Below, piece by piece: positions 10,365 through 18,751 of a DNA stretch of 32,443 nucleotides. The notes under the pieces were generated by a model, which made no database searches, was not told the origin of the DNA, and saw nothing but the letters and a program-made list of their open reading frames with translations. A program made the translations under genes and the position numbers. The stretch covers positions 1-32,443 of the forward strand of contig DXBV01000084.1 in the NCBI GenBank assembly GCA_019116345.1, in the 5' to 3' direction. Origin of the DNA: Candidatus Allofournierella merdipullorum (lineage in GTDB: Bacteria; Bacillota; Clostridia; Oscillospirales; Ruminococcaceae). The stretch's first letter is position 1, and the number at the start of each line of letters is the position of its first letter.

Positions 10365-11015
10365 TCAGGCTGCCCCTTCTACATAAAATTGAGGCGTCTG
10401 GCCAACGATCAGCAGCTGCGACACGCAGATGGTGCTCTCGGCGGTGGTCTCCACCTGCATCCCCGCCAGCACCGCGCAAAGCTGCACCGAAAACACCAGG
10501 TCCGTTTGCAGTTTGGTCTGGTTCACTCCCGCGGAGGTAAAGGAGGTCTCCACCCGAGTCTCCACGTGTGAAAGGGGGATCACCTTTACATCGATATCCG
10601 GTCCGCGTCCGGAAAAGAGCTGCAGGCCCAGCAGCGTGCCCAGCGGAACGGAGAAATCTGCCGCCCCCTCCTCCATGGACCGGGTCAGATCGCTCTCCAG
10701 CATGTATTGGAGCTGCGCAAGGCGGGAGGCGTCGGCCTCGGCGCTCTGCACCCGGCCTGCCGAATCATATTGAAGAAGATAGAGATCTTCCAGCAGTTCC
10801 GGCGTATCCCGCAAGCAGTCCGCCACCGCCGACTGCATCCAGCGCACCGCACGCTCCTTGCACTCATATTCCGCCATCACCCGGGCCACCGGACGTATCT
10901 TTTGTTCCAGCTTCACAAGGCTGAACACGAGCAGCGCGGCCAAAAGCAGAACGCACAGGCTGAACCTGCTTCTTTTCTGTTTTTTGACATCTGTCACAAA
11001 CCCGCGCCGCTGCAT
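10365..11015 (-). CDS. yunB: Sporulation protein YunB
   Basis: 216 residues with one membrane segment near the N-terminus (about 20-36, FSLCVLLLAALLVFSLV) and the rest outside the mother-cell cytoplasm. It matches the YunB family throughout: the segment QLQYMLESDLTRSMEEGAADFSVPLGTLLG and the C-terminal IDVKVIPLSHVETRVETSFTSAGVNQTKL are diagnostic. YunB is a sigma-E-controlled protein needed for full spore formation in Bacillus; its biochemical role is unknown. The ATG at 11015 follows GGGGGAGA. The 66-base gap to the Xre gene contains GAATATC (a sigma-E -35 look-alike), but a -10 at the right distance is poor and very close to the start codon. Confidence 0.9.
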   Translation of the reverse strand: MQRRGFVTDVKKQKRSRFSLCVLLLAALLVFSLVKLEQKIRPVARVMAEYECKERAVRWMQSAVADCLRDTPELLEDLYLLQYDSAGRVQSAEADASRLAQLQYMLESDLTRSMEEGAADFSVPLGTLLGLQLFSGRGPDIDVKVIPLSHVETRVETSFTSAGVNQTKLQTDLVFSVQLCAVLAGMQVETTAESTICVSQLLIVGQTPQFYVEGAA

Positions 11016-11081
11016 GAACTCTCCCCCATTTTACCTTTTTCTCTTAAAAAGATATTCAAAGGGGGACAAAAACGTGAAAAT

Positions 11082-12074
11082 TCAAGATTCCGAATCTTCG
11101 CTGCGCCAAAGAGTCAAACGAAGAACACCGTCCAGCGCGGCATACAACACGCCGGCCAGCGGCCAGACAACCCAGGTGATCGCCCAGTGGCCGCTCAGAA
11201 AGCTCCAGCCAAGATAAATCGCTACGGCAAGGGACCAATAAGCCCAGGCAACAGCCTCTTTCGCGCCGTTTTTTTCCTTTTCACAATAGGCGTAGTCCGC
11301 TTCCTGGAGGAGTTTTGCCATGCTGGCCCAGCGCACGCCGCACAAAATGAATAAAACCACGCCGACAGCGGCCAGCAGGATGGTCAGGCACAAGAGCAGG
11401 ACCGTTGGGAACAGGTCGCCTTTGAGCAGGATGCTCAAAAACAGCGGAATGATTGAAAGGATGCAAATGCAGGTGGCCGCAATGTTGCAGGCCGCATAGG
11501 TGCCGCGGTAATTTTTCTTTTTCTCAGTCACCATGCCATGTACGCCATATTCCGTCTCAAAGGGCTCGCTGTCGATGAATTCATAGGGGGCGTTTTTAAA
11601 GCCGCACCAGACAAAGAGTGACACACCTGCGGCTACCAGCACCACAAGAGCACACAACCCGGCAGCACCGGCGATCTCCTCCGTAATGCCGGCAACGCCT
11701 GCATCCGAAGCAGCCCCAAGCATAAGAAGCGGAATGAGGGAAACAATGCAGAGAAATGTGCCTGCAGCAATGACCTCAGCGGCTTTTCGGCGCCAATGCA
11801 AAAACTCCTGAGCCTGTGCAAGGGTAATGCGCTTTACACTTGTTTCTCCTCCGCCCGGAGTGTATTCTTCCAGTTCCAGCTCGTCTTTCAAAAGATAATC
11901 AGTGGTCACACCGAACAGCGCGCTCAGCTGGAGAAGCTTTTCCAGTTCAGGTACAGTCTGCGCGCTTTCCCATTTTGACACCGCCTGACGGGAGACATTC
12001 AGCTTTTCCGCAAGCTCTTCCTGGGACCAGCCATTTTTCTTTCGTAGGCGAATCAGTTTGTCGGCAAAAATCAT
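11082..12074 (-). CDS. Membrane-anchored Xre-family transcriptional regulator
   Basis: 330 residues. Residues about 5-60 form a Cro/CI-type helix-turn-helix (LRKKNGWSQEELAEKLNVS, RQAVSKWES, ELEKLLQLSALFGVTTDYLL). A short acidic linker follows (ELELEEYTPG), and the remainder carries about six hydrophobic segments in three pairs. The protein therefore looks like a DNA-binding domain tethered to a polytopic membrane domain, a common clostridial arrangement whose signal is unknown. The ATG at 12074 is chosen because GGAGG is eight bases upstream; an in-frame ATG five codons earlier is part of that ribosome binding site. yunB follows after 66 bp without an obvious terminator. Regulatory targets cannot be inferred beyond possible autoregulation. 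Confidence 0.88.
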   Translation of the reverse strand: MIFADKLIRLRKKNGWSQEELAEKLNVSRQAVSKWESAQTVPELEKLLQLSALFGVTTDYLLKDELELEEYTPGGGETSVKRITLAQAQEFLHWRRKAAEVIAAGTFLCIVSLIPLLMLGAASDAGVAGITEEIAGAAGLCALVVLVAAGVSLFVWCGFKNAPYEFIDSEPFETEYGVHGMVTEKKKNYRGTYAACNIAATCICILSIIPLFLSILLKGDLFPTVLLLCLTILLAAVGVVLFILCGVRWASMAKLLQEADYAYCEKEKNGAKEAVAWAYWSLAVAIYLGWSFLSGHWAITWVVWPLAGVLYAALDGVLRLTLWRSEDSES

Positions 12075-12149
12075 CGCTTGTTCCTCCATGTTTTGAGTGC
12101 GGTGCGGCGTTTTAGGCCGCCCGTCTGAGTCAAGCATACCCGAAATCAT

Positions 12150-12202
12150 GGTTGCGCACCACCAAACGGCGGCTTGAAATTTGTCAACCCGGGGTTGCGC
12201 AC
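12150..12202. repeat. Direct repeat GGTTGCGCAC x2 upstream of the Xre gene
   Basis: The ten-base sequence GGTTGCGCAC occurs at 12150-12159 and again at 12193-12202, start-to-start spacing 43 bases (about four helical turns). It lies in the gap between the pfkA terminator and the Xre start codon, where the regulator's promoter must be. TTGACA is present on the minus strand between the copies (12182-12187), without a good -10 at 17 bases. The pair could be an operator for the regulator; chance is not excluded. Confidence 0.35.
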
Positions 12203-12225
12203 TCAGAAAGTATGGGATGCACAGG

Positions 12226-12261
12226 AAAAGAAAAACGGGCTCGCCGCACAGGGCGAGCCCG
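12226..12261 (-). terminator. Intrinsic terminator downstream of pfkA
   Basis: Perfect stem CGGGCTCGCC / GGCGAGCCCG (within 12236-12261) with a five-base loop, followed on the minus strand by T5, C and further T-rich bases (12226-12235). It lies 13 bases beyond the pfkA stop. Confidence 0.92.
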
Positions 12262-12274
12262 AAAGGACAAATTA

Positions 12275-13249
12275 TCAGATGGAGATGGTCTCCGCAACAT
12301 CCAGCAGGGTGGTGTCGATGCTCTTGTGCATGGACAGCGCCACGTTGATGTCGTAGTCAACGATCTTGTCGGCAGACACAGCCACAACGCGGTTGAAGAT
12401 ACCCTTTTCCAGCAGGATGACCGCCTGATAGCCCATACGGGAAGCGGTGACCCGGTCCCGCAGACTGGGAGAGCCGCCGCGCTGTACATGGCCCAGAACG
12501 GTAGCACGGGAGTCGATGCCGGTGCGGGCCTGGATCTCATTGGCCAGATCCTGGGCATGCCCGACGCCTTCAGCAACGATCACGATGAAGTGCTTTTTGC
12601 CGGTTTTCTGGGTGAATTGCATCCGATCCAGAATATCCCGCTCCAGATCGTAGGGACGCTCGGGAATCAGGGTGGCGATGGCGCCGGTGGCAATGCCCAC
12701 GTTCAGGGCGATGTAGCCGGCGTTGCGGCCCATGACCTCCACAACACTGCAGCGGTCGTGGCTCTGGGTAGTATCACGCAGCTTATCCACCATCTCCACC
12801 GCAGTGTTCATGGCGGTATCATAGCCAATGGTGTACTCGCTGCAGGCGATGTCGTTGTCAATGGTGCCGGGAATACCGATGCAGGGGATCCCCAGATTGG
12901 CAAGAGCCTTTGCACCGCGGAAAGAACCGTCGCCGCCGATGACCACCAGCGCATCGATGCCCAGCTTTTTGCACATTTCGGCGCCCTTTTTCTGCCCCTC
13001 TTCAGTCTTGAACTCAAGGCAGCGGGCGGTGTACAGAACAGTGCCGCCGCGGTGGATGATTTCCGAAACGCTGCGCAGGTTCATCTCATAGGTCTCGCCG
13101 TTCAACAGGCCGTTGTAACCGCGTTCAATACCGATCACACGCATGCCGTGGCTAAGGGCGGTACGCACAACGGCGCGCACAGCAGCGTTCATGCCGGGTG
13201 CATCGCCGCCGCTGGTAAGTACGCCAATCGTCTTGACTTCCTTTGCCAT
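12275..13249 (-). CDS. pfkA: ATP-dependent 6-phosphofructokinase
   Basis: 324 residues, close to the 319-320 typical for bacterial PfkA. It phosphorylates fructose 6-phosphate at the committed step of glycolysis. The sequence shows SGGDAPGMN at about 13-21, the ATP-loop GGDGS at 105-109, PGTIDNDI with catalytic Asp131, the MGRNAGYIAL substrate segment and the GHVQRGGSPS effector region. The glycine GGDGS (rather than a bulky residue at the fourth place) fits ATP rather than pyrophosphate as donor. The ATG at 13249 follows GGGGGGC; a TTG five codons earlier lies inside the ribosome binding site region and is rejected. It is monocistronic: own promoter (13346-13374) and terminator (12226-12261), but adjacent to dnaE as in many Clostridia. 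Confidence 0.96.
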   Translation of the reverse strand: MAKEVKTIGVLTSGGDAPGMNAAVRAVVRTALSHGMRVIGIERGYNGLLNGETYEMNLRSVSEIIHRGGTVLYTARCLEFKTEEGQKKGAEMCKKLGIDALVVIGGDGSFRGAKALANLGIPCIGIPGTIDNDIACSEYTIGYDTAMNTAVEMVDKLRDTTQSHDRCSVVEVMGRNAGYIALNVGIATGAIATLIPERPYDLERDILDRMQFTQKTGKKHFIVIVAEGVGHAQDLANEIQARTGIDSRATVLGHVQRGGSPSLRDRVTASRMGYQAVILLEKGIFNRVVAVSADKIVDYDINVALSMHKSIDTTLLDVAETISI

Positions 13250-13325
13250 AAAAAAGCCCCCCAAAAAACGATTCTAATATCAAAAACTGCATGTCTCCGC
13301 TGCATAAAAAACCGCAGAGACGCAA

Positions 13326-13374
13326 CTGTGGATTACCACAGGGCTATTATACCATCGGTGCAACAAAAACGCAA
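13326..13374 (-). promoter_or_regulatory. pfkA promoter with a hairpin at the mRNA 5-prime end
   Basis: Minus strand TTGCGT (13369-13374), 17-base spacer, TATAAT (13346-13351). Immediately downstream lies CTGTGG-TAAT-CCACAG (13326-13341), a six-base-pair stem with a tetraloop that would include or abut the first transcribed bases. The leader to the start codon is about 90 bases and contains a second, imperfect stem (GTCTC...GAGAC). A role in message stability is an inference. Confidence 0.75.
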
Positions 13375-13456
13375 AAGAAAGATGGGGCCAAATGTTCACA
13401 AATTTTGCCATACTGACCTCAATCAAATTGTGCGAATGGCTTTATCAAGCGTTTTT

Positions 13457-16400
13457 TCACTTGAATGCCACGTTTTCGTCGCCCAGGATGCGTTTCAGCT
13501 CACTCGTCAAAAGTTCATGTTCCATGCTCCACAGATTCCGAGGCGCGAGGGTAAGCTGAGCCCGATCCTCGAAATAGATATACACCGGAAGCTGCCCCTC
13601 AAAGATAGAAAGCAGATTTTCCACCTTGGCAAACTGCGGGCTGCTCTGGCTGGGGACCTTGAGATACATCCCCTTGCGGGCCGTTTTTTCCTTTGCCGGA
13701 CGCGGCGCGTTCGGAGCAGACGGCGAATACTCATCGATGAGGGTGATGCGCTCCGCCACCAGCTTGGCGTTTTCTTCTTCCTTCACCGATACCCGCCCGT
13801 TTATCACCACCACAGCGTTGTCCTGCAGGGCGCTGCGGCAGTCCGCCAGCACTTTGGGGAACACGATGATCTCCATGGTGCCGCTCAGATCTTCCACGTT
13901 GGTGAAAGCCATCATGGTATTGGAGCGGGTGGTCATGAACTTGGTCTTGATGACCGCGCAGACAATGTTCACATGTTTGCCGTCGTAGCGGCGGGCTTCC
14001 TCCCCCATCAGGTCAGCAATGCGGCAAGCCCCGATCTTCTGCATCTGCTGACGGTAGCCATCCAGCGGGTGACCGGAAAGGTACAGACCGCTGACCTCCT
14101 TTTCCATCTTCAGCAGTTCGGGCAGACTGAATTCGCCGTGGTCCTCGATATGGAAGTCCTCCCCAGCGCCGGTGCTCGTGTCGGACATCTGGCTGAACAG
14201 ATCCAACTGCCCCTCCACGTTGCGGCCCACATCGGTCTCCACACTCTTGAAGATGGCGTCCACGTTTTCCAGCATGGCCTTACGGCTGACGCCGGTCTCG
14301 TCGAACGCGCCGCATTTGACAAGGCTCTCCGCCGCGCGGCGGTTCAGCTCCTGCCCGTGCAGACGGCGGCAGAAGTCATAGAGCGAAGCAAAAGGCTTTT
14401 CCTTGCGCTCCCGCACCACGGCGGCAATAAGGTTTCGGCCCACGTTTTTAGTGGCGTTCAGCCCGAAGCGGATGCTCTTGCCGTCCACGGTAAAGCCGCC
14501 GTCACTGACGTTGATACTGGGCGGCAGCACCTTAATGCCCAGCCGCTGGCATTCGCCGGTGTACTCGATGACCTTGTCGGTATTGTCCAGCACACTGGTG
14601 AGCAGCGCAGCCATGAACTCGCTGGGATAGTGGCACTTGAGGTAGGCGGTCTGGAAGGCCACGTAGGCATAGCAGGCCGCGTGGGATTTGTTGAAGGCGT
14701 AGGACGCAAAGCTGCTCATATCGTCGAAGATATCGTTGGCAGCCTGCTCGCTGATGCCGTTGGCGGCGCAGCCGGTAACGAAGTGCTGGCGCTCCTTCTC
14801 CATGACGTCGTGCTTTTTCTTGCTCATGGCACGGCGCACCAGGTCTGCCTGGCCCAGCGTGAATCCCGCCAGTTCCCGGCAGATCTGCATCACCTGCTCC
14901 TGGTAAACGATGCAGCCGTTGGTCACATCCAGGATATGGGCCAGTTGCGGAGTCTTATAGCGCACTTTGTCCGGCTCGTGGCGGTTGCGCAGATAGGTGG
15001 GGATGGAGTCCATGGGGCCCGGGCGGTAAAGACTGATGAGGGCGATGATGTCCTCCAGATTCTTCGGCTGAAGCCCGGTGAGCACCTGCTTCATGCCGGT
15101 GCTTTCCAGCTGGAACACGCCCTCCGTCTCGCTGCGGCCCAGCATCTCATAGGTGGCCGCATCGTCGTAAGAGATGTTGTCCATGGAAAAGTCCGGCTGG
15201 CGGCGGCGCACCATCTCTTCGGCATTTTTGATGACCGTGAGGGTGCGCAGGCCCAGAAAGTCCATTTTCAGAAGGCCCAGTTCCTCGATGGTGGTCATGG
15301 TGAACTGAGTCACCGGCACACCGTCGTTGGAGGCCAGCGGCACATACTCGTTTGCCGCCTCGCGGGTAATGACCACGCCCGCCGCATGGGTGGAGGCATG
15401 GCGGGGCATGCCCTCGATTTTAATTGCCGTATCAATGAGTTCCTTCACCTGGGCGTCCGCCTCGTACTGGGCTTTCAGCTCCGGCGAGACCTCCAGCGCC
15501 CGGTTCAGGGTCATCTTTAGCTCCATGGGCACCATTTTGGAGACGGCATCCACCTGAGCGTAGGGCATACCCAGCACCCGGCCCACGTCCCGAATGGCGG
15601 CACGGGCCGCCATGGTGCCGAAGGTGATGATCTGGGCCACATGGTCGTGGCCGTATTTCTCGTTCACATAGTCGATGACCTCCTGCCGGCGCTCATAGCA
15701 GAAGTCTACGTCGAAGTCGGGCATGCTCACCCGTTCGGGGTTCAGAAAGCGCTCAAACAGAAGGTTGTAACGGATGGGGTCGATGTTGGTGATGCCCACG
15801 CAGTAGGCCGCTAGGCTGCCCGCGCCGCTGCCGCGGCCGGGGCCCACAGGGATGCCCTGCTGCTTTGCATAGTTGATGAAATCGAAGACGATGAGGTAAT
15901 AGTTGGTGTAGCCCATGCGGCGGATAACGTCGATCTCATATTCCAGCCGCTGACGCATCTCATCGGTCACGCCGTCACCGTATCGGCGGACAAGGCCCTC
16001 CCTGCAGAGCTTTTCAAAATAGGCCTGGTTCTCCATGCCGTCGGGCGCTTCGAAATAAGGCAGCTTGGTGACGCCGAACTCAAAATCGAAGTTGCACATC
16101 TCGGCGATCTTGACCGTGTTCTCGCAGGCGTCCGGCGCAATGGAAAACAGGTCGTACATCTCCTCGGTGCTTTTGAGATAGAATTCGTCCGTCTCAAATT
16201 CCAGCTTGTCCGCGTCCTGCACAGTCTTGCCGGTCTGGATGCAGATGAGGATGCTCTGCATCTTGCTGTCCTCCTTGCGGAGGTAATGGGCGTCGTTTGT
16301 GGCCACCAGAGGGATACCCGTCTCCCGGGAAAGCCGGATGAGCAGCGGCAGGACCTGCTGCTGCGCGTCGATGCCGTGGTCCTGGATTTCGATAAAGAAA

Positions 16401-16912
16401 TTTCCCTGACCGAAAAGCTCATTGAAATAGAGCGCGGTGGCCTTTGCCTTGTCGTAGTCCCCCGCCAGCAGCGCCTGCGGGATCTCGCCCGCAAGGCAGG
16501 CAGAAAGACACACCAGGCCCTCGTGATGCTGCTCCAGCAGCTCCTTGTCCACGCGGGGCTTGGAGTAAAATCCCTCGATGAAGCCGGCAGAGACCAGCTT
16601 GATGAGGTTTTTATAGCCAGTCTCATTTTTGCACAGCAGCACCAGATGGTTGGAGCCGTCGATGCGGTTCACTTTGTCGAACCGGGAACGGGTGGCCACA
16701 TAGACCTCGCAGCCGATGATGGGTTTTACGCCGGCCTTTTTCGCGGCCTTGTAAAAATCCACACAGCCGTACATCACGCCGTGGTCGGTGATGGCAATGG
16801 CGGTCTGCCCCAACTCCTTGAGGCGGTCGAACATCCGGTCGATGCGGCAGGCGCCGTCCAGAAGGCTGTATTCCGTGTGCACATGCAGATGCACGAATTG
16901 CTTTTCAGACAT
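13457..16912 (-). CDS. dnaE: DNA polymerase III alpha subunit, DnaE type
   Basis: 1151 residues, full length for DnaE. It is a replicative polymerase subunit; Firmicutes also carry PolC, which is not in the window. The N-terminal PHP domain starts HLHVHTEYS (residues 8-16). The polymerase catalytic aspartates are D401 and D403 in PDFDVDF and D551 in KMDFLGL. The tandem HhH region and a C-terminal OB fold (VNIVCAVIKTKFMTTRSN, MEIIVFPKVL) complete the DnaE order. The PHP metal ligands look largely intact. The ATG at 16912 has AAAGGAG upstream and overlaps the whiA stop by 8 bp, so dnaE is the last gene of the hprK operon; pfkA follows with its own promoter. Confidence 0.97.
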   Translation of the reverse strand: MSEKQFVHLHVHTEYSLLDGACRIDRMFDRLKELGQTAIAITDHGVMYGCVDFYKAAKKAGVKPIIGCEVYVATRSRFDKVNRIDGSNHLVLLCKNETGYKNLIKLVSAGFIEGFYSKPRVDKELLEQHHEGLVCLSACLAGEIPQALLAGDYDKAKATALYFNELFGQGNFFIEIQDHGIDAQQQVLPLLIRLSRETGIPLVATNDAHYLRKEDSKMQSILICIQTGKTVQDADKLEFETDEFYLKSTEEMYDLFSIAPDACENTVKIAEMCNFDFEFGVTKLPYFEAPDGMENQAYFEKLCREGLVRRYGDGVTDEMRQRLEYEIDVIRRMGYTNYYLIVFDFINYAKQQGIPVGPGRGSGAGSLAAYCVGITNIDPIRYNLLFERFLNPERVSMPDFDVDFCYERRQEVIDYVNEKYGHDHVAQIITFGTMAARAAIRDVGRVLGMPYAQVDAVSKMVPMELKMTLNRALEVSPELKAQYEADAQVKELIDTAIKIEGMPRHASTHAAGVVITREAANEYVPLASNDGVPVTQFTMTTIEELGLLKMDFLGLRTLTVIKNAEEMVRRRQPDFSMDNISYDDAATYEMLGRSETEGVFQLESTGMKQVLTGLQPKNLEDIIALISLYRPGPMDSIPTYLRNRHEPDKVRYKTPQLAHILDVTNGCIVYQEQVMQICRELAGFTLGQADLVRRAMSKKKHDVMEKERQHFVTGCAANGISEQAANDIFDDMSSFASYAFNKSHAACYAYVAFQTAYLKCHYPSEFMAALLTSVLDNTDKVIEYTGECQRLGIKVLPPSINVSDGGFTVDGKSIRFGLNATKNVGRNLIAAVVRERKEKPFASLYDFCRRLHGQELNRRAAESLVKCGAFDETGVSRKAMLENVDAIFKSVETDVGRNVEGQLDLFSQMSDTSTGAGEDFHIEDHGEFSLPELLKMEKEVSGLYLSGHPLDGYRQQMQKIGACRIADLMGEEARRYDGKHVNIVCAVIKTKFMTTRSNTMMAFTNVEDLSGTMEIIVFPKVLADCRSALQDNAVVVINGRVSVKEEENAKLVAERITLIDEYSPSAPNAPRPAKEKTARKGMYLKVPSQSSPQFAKVENLLSIFEGQLPVYIYFEDRAQLTLAPRNLWSMEHELLTSELKRILGDENVAFK

Positions 16913-17822
16913 CGTTTCTCCTTTGCCGCAGTTCGTCGGCCAGATGTTCCAGCTTTTTCAGCCGGTGGGAAAGACCCGACTTGCTGATGGGCTCCGGGCT
17001 TTTTTCCACAAGCTGTGCCAGCGACAGGTCCGGCCAGTCCAGCCGCAGCTGCGCCGCCTGCCGCAGCGGGGCGGGCAGCGCGTCGAAATCGCCCTTTTGC
17101 TGTAAGTACTCGATGGCTTTTTTCGCCGCCACATTGGCGGTGACCACCTTGTCGATGTTGGCCATCTCGCAGTTGTTCAGGCGGTTGGTCTTATTCCGCA
17201 GTTCTTTGAACATCTTGTGGTCCATGATCTGCATGGCCGCACCGCCCGCGCCCATAAATGTGAGCAGGTCAGCCACCTGCTCGCTGGCTTTAACGTAAAT
17301 AACATTCACCCCTTTGCGCACCGTGCGCCGGGGAGTAAATTCGTGCTCCGCCAAAATGCCTTCAAGGTCTTTGGCCAGGTTATAGCGCGGGCACAGGAAT
17401 TCCAGATTGTACTCTTTGCTTGGGTCGGTCATGGTGCCGCAGCAAAGGAAGGCCGACGCCACAAAGGCGGAAAAACAATGCCCGCAGCGAATGAGCCGGG
17501 GATCGATGTGGCGGCTGACCTGTTCCTCCTCACAGTGGAACAGCGCCAGCATTTTTTCCACTTCCGCCGGCTCGTCGATTTTGAATTCATAGAGCGGCCC
17601 GCTGGGCCGTTCCTTGACAATGATCTCGCCGTGCAGCCCGCAGATGCTGAAAAGCCTCTTTGCATACTGCGCCACGCCCGGGAGCTCGGTGTGAAGCACA
17701 AGGCCTTTACTATCGAAATACCGGCCAAAGCAGGCGATTCCGTAGCTTGCGGCCAGGGCACAGCACTCCCGGGTGATCTTTTTCTGCACGATCTCGTTTT
17801 TTACATCCTGAGAAAAGCTCAT
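16905..17822 (-). CDS. whiA: WhiA-family DNA-binding regulator
   Basis: 305 residues: an N-terminal domain related to LAGLIDADG homing endonucleases (CALAASYGIACFGRYFDSKGLVL) that has lost catalysis in the family, then a C-terminal helix-turn-helix (LRLDWPDLSLAQLVEKSPEPISKSGLSHRLKKLEHLA). WhiA controls sporulation-septation genes in actinomycetes and affects division and chromosome segregation in Bacillus. Other family marks are ERPSGPLYEF and the KTNRLNNCEMANIDKVVTA block. The ATG at 17822 has AAAGGAGG eight bases upstream. Neighbours are rapZ (38 bp upstream) and dnaE (8 bp overlap). The usual yvcK between rapZ and whiA is missing. Confidence 0.95.
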   Translation of the reverse strand: MSFSQDVKNEIVQKKITRECCALAASYGIACFGRYFDSKGLVLHTELPGVAQYAKRLFSICGLHGEIIVKERPSGPLYEFKIDEPAEVEKMLALFHCEEEQVSRHIDPRLIRCGHCFSAFVASAFLCCGTMTDPSKEYNLEFLCPRYNLAKDLEGILAEHEFTPRRTVRKGVNVIYVKASEQVADLLTFMGAGGAAMQIMDHKMFKELRNKTNRLNNCEMANIDKVVTANVAAKKAIEYLQQKGDFDALPAPLRQAAQLRLDWPDLSLAQLVEKSPEPISKSGLSHRLKKLEHLADELRQRRNDV

Positions 17823-17860
17823 GCCTTGCGCCTCCTTTCAAAGCAATGGAACTCCGCCGC

Positions 17861-18724
17861 TCAGGAAGTGCGGCCCGCGTCCCGGTGATGGAGCGCAGGA
17901 TGATACCCCTGTTCCTCGCAGAACTTGCCGATCATGCGGGCAAAGGTGATGGAACGGTGTTTGCCGCCGGTGCAGCCCACTGCAATGGTCAGCTGGCTTT
18001 TGCCCTCTTTGACATACAGCGGCAGCGAATACTCCAGCATCGACTGGATGCGGCGCAGCAGCTCTTTCGATTCTTCGAACCCCATCACATAGTCCACCAC
18101 TGCCTGGTCGAGGCCGGTCAGGGGTTTAAGCTCCGGGACATAAAACGGATTCGGCAGGCAGCGCACGTCCAAAACGATGTCCGCTTCCTTCGGCAGGCCG
18201 TATTTGAAGCCAAAGGAGACAATGTTCAGCACCATGCCTGCCTTTTCTTCCTGCAAGAAAAGGCTGCAGATGCGCTCTTTGTTCTGCGCGGGCGACAAGA
18301 GCGAGGTGTCCAGCACAAAATCCGCCCGTTCAAAGAGGGGGTGAAGCACTTCCCGTTCCATGGCGATGGCCCGGGCGGTGGGCACCCCTTCATAGCTCGT
18401 CAGCGGATGGATGCGCCGCGTTTCTTTATAACGTCGCTGGAGAATCTCATCGGAGCAGTCCAGGAACAGGATGCGGTAGTCAACTCCACATTCGTCCAGA
18501 CCATCCAGCGCTTCCTCCACGTCGGCGGCGCTGCGGCAGCCGCGCACATCCAGCACAACGGCCACCTTTTGCAGCATATTCTCGCCCTGCTGGGCAAAAT
18601 CCACAAGGCGGGGCATCAGCCCCGCCGGAATGTTGTCGATGCAGAAATAGCCGATGTCCTCCAGCACGTTCATCGCCAGCGACTTGCCGGCGCCCGACAG
18701 GCCGGTCACGATCAAAAGTTCCAT
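17861..18724 (-). CDS. rapZ: RapZ/YvcJ-family nucleotide-binding protein
   Basis: 287 residues, standard length. The N-terminal P-loop is GLSGAGKS (about residues 8-15), followed by LEDIGYFCIDNIPAGL, a family signature. The C-terminal domain contains LSFGFKYGLP-like (VSFGFKYGLPKEADIVLDVRCLPNP) and AVGCTGGKHRSI, the conserved phosphate-binding loop. In Escherichia coli RapZ senses glucosamine 6-phosphate and steers the sRNA GlmZ; in Firmicutes the YvcJ homologue hydrolyses nucleotides and its partner RNAs are unclear. It sits between murB and whiA as in Bacillus and Clostridia. Confidence 0.95.
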   Translation of the reverse strand: MELLIVTGLSGAGKSLAMNVLEDIGYFCIDNIPAGLMPRLVDFAQQGENMLQKVAVVLDVRGCRSAADVEEALDGLDECGVDYRILFLDCSDEILQRRYKETRRIHPLTSYEGVPTARAIAMEREVLHPLFERADFVLDTSLLSPAQNKERICSLFLQEEKAGMVLNIVSFGFKYGLPKEADIVLDVRCLPNPFYVPELKPLTGLDQAVVDYVMGFEESKELLRRIQSMLEYSLPLYVKEGKSQLTIAVGCTGGKHRSITFARMIGKFCEEQGYHPALHHRDAGRTS

Positions 18725-18751
18725 CTTCGCTCTACCCTTTTGCCGCGCGGT

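Noticed and set aside
11016-11081. Possible sigma-E promoter for yunB (GAATATC followed by GGTAAAAT).
   Set aside because: The -35 is good, but the -10 has only five of eight matches and lies so close to the ATG that almost no leader would remain.
12182-12187. TTGACA upstream of the Xre gene as a -35.
   Set aside because: No acceptable -10 lies 16-18 bases downstream.
12152-15520. A plus-strand frame open for more than 1100 codons opposite pfkA and dnaE.
   Set aside because: It is the antisense shadow of two well-conserved genes at high GC. It has no ribosome binding site, is rich in His/Gln/Arg/Ala without family similarity, and runs through the pfkA promoter.
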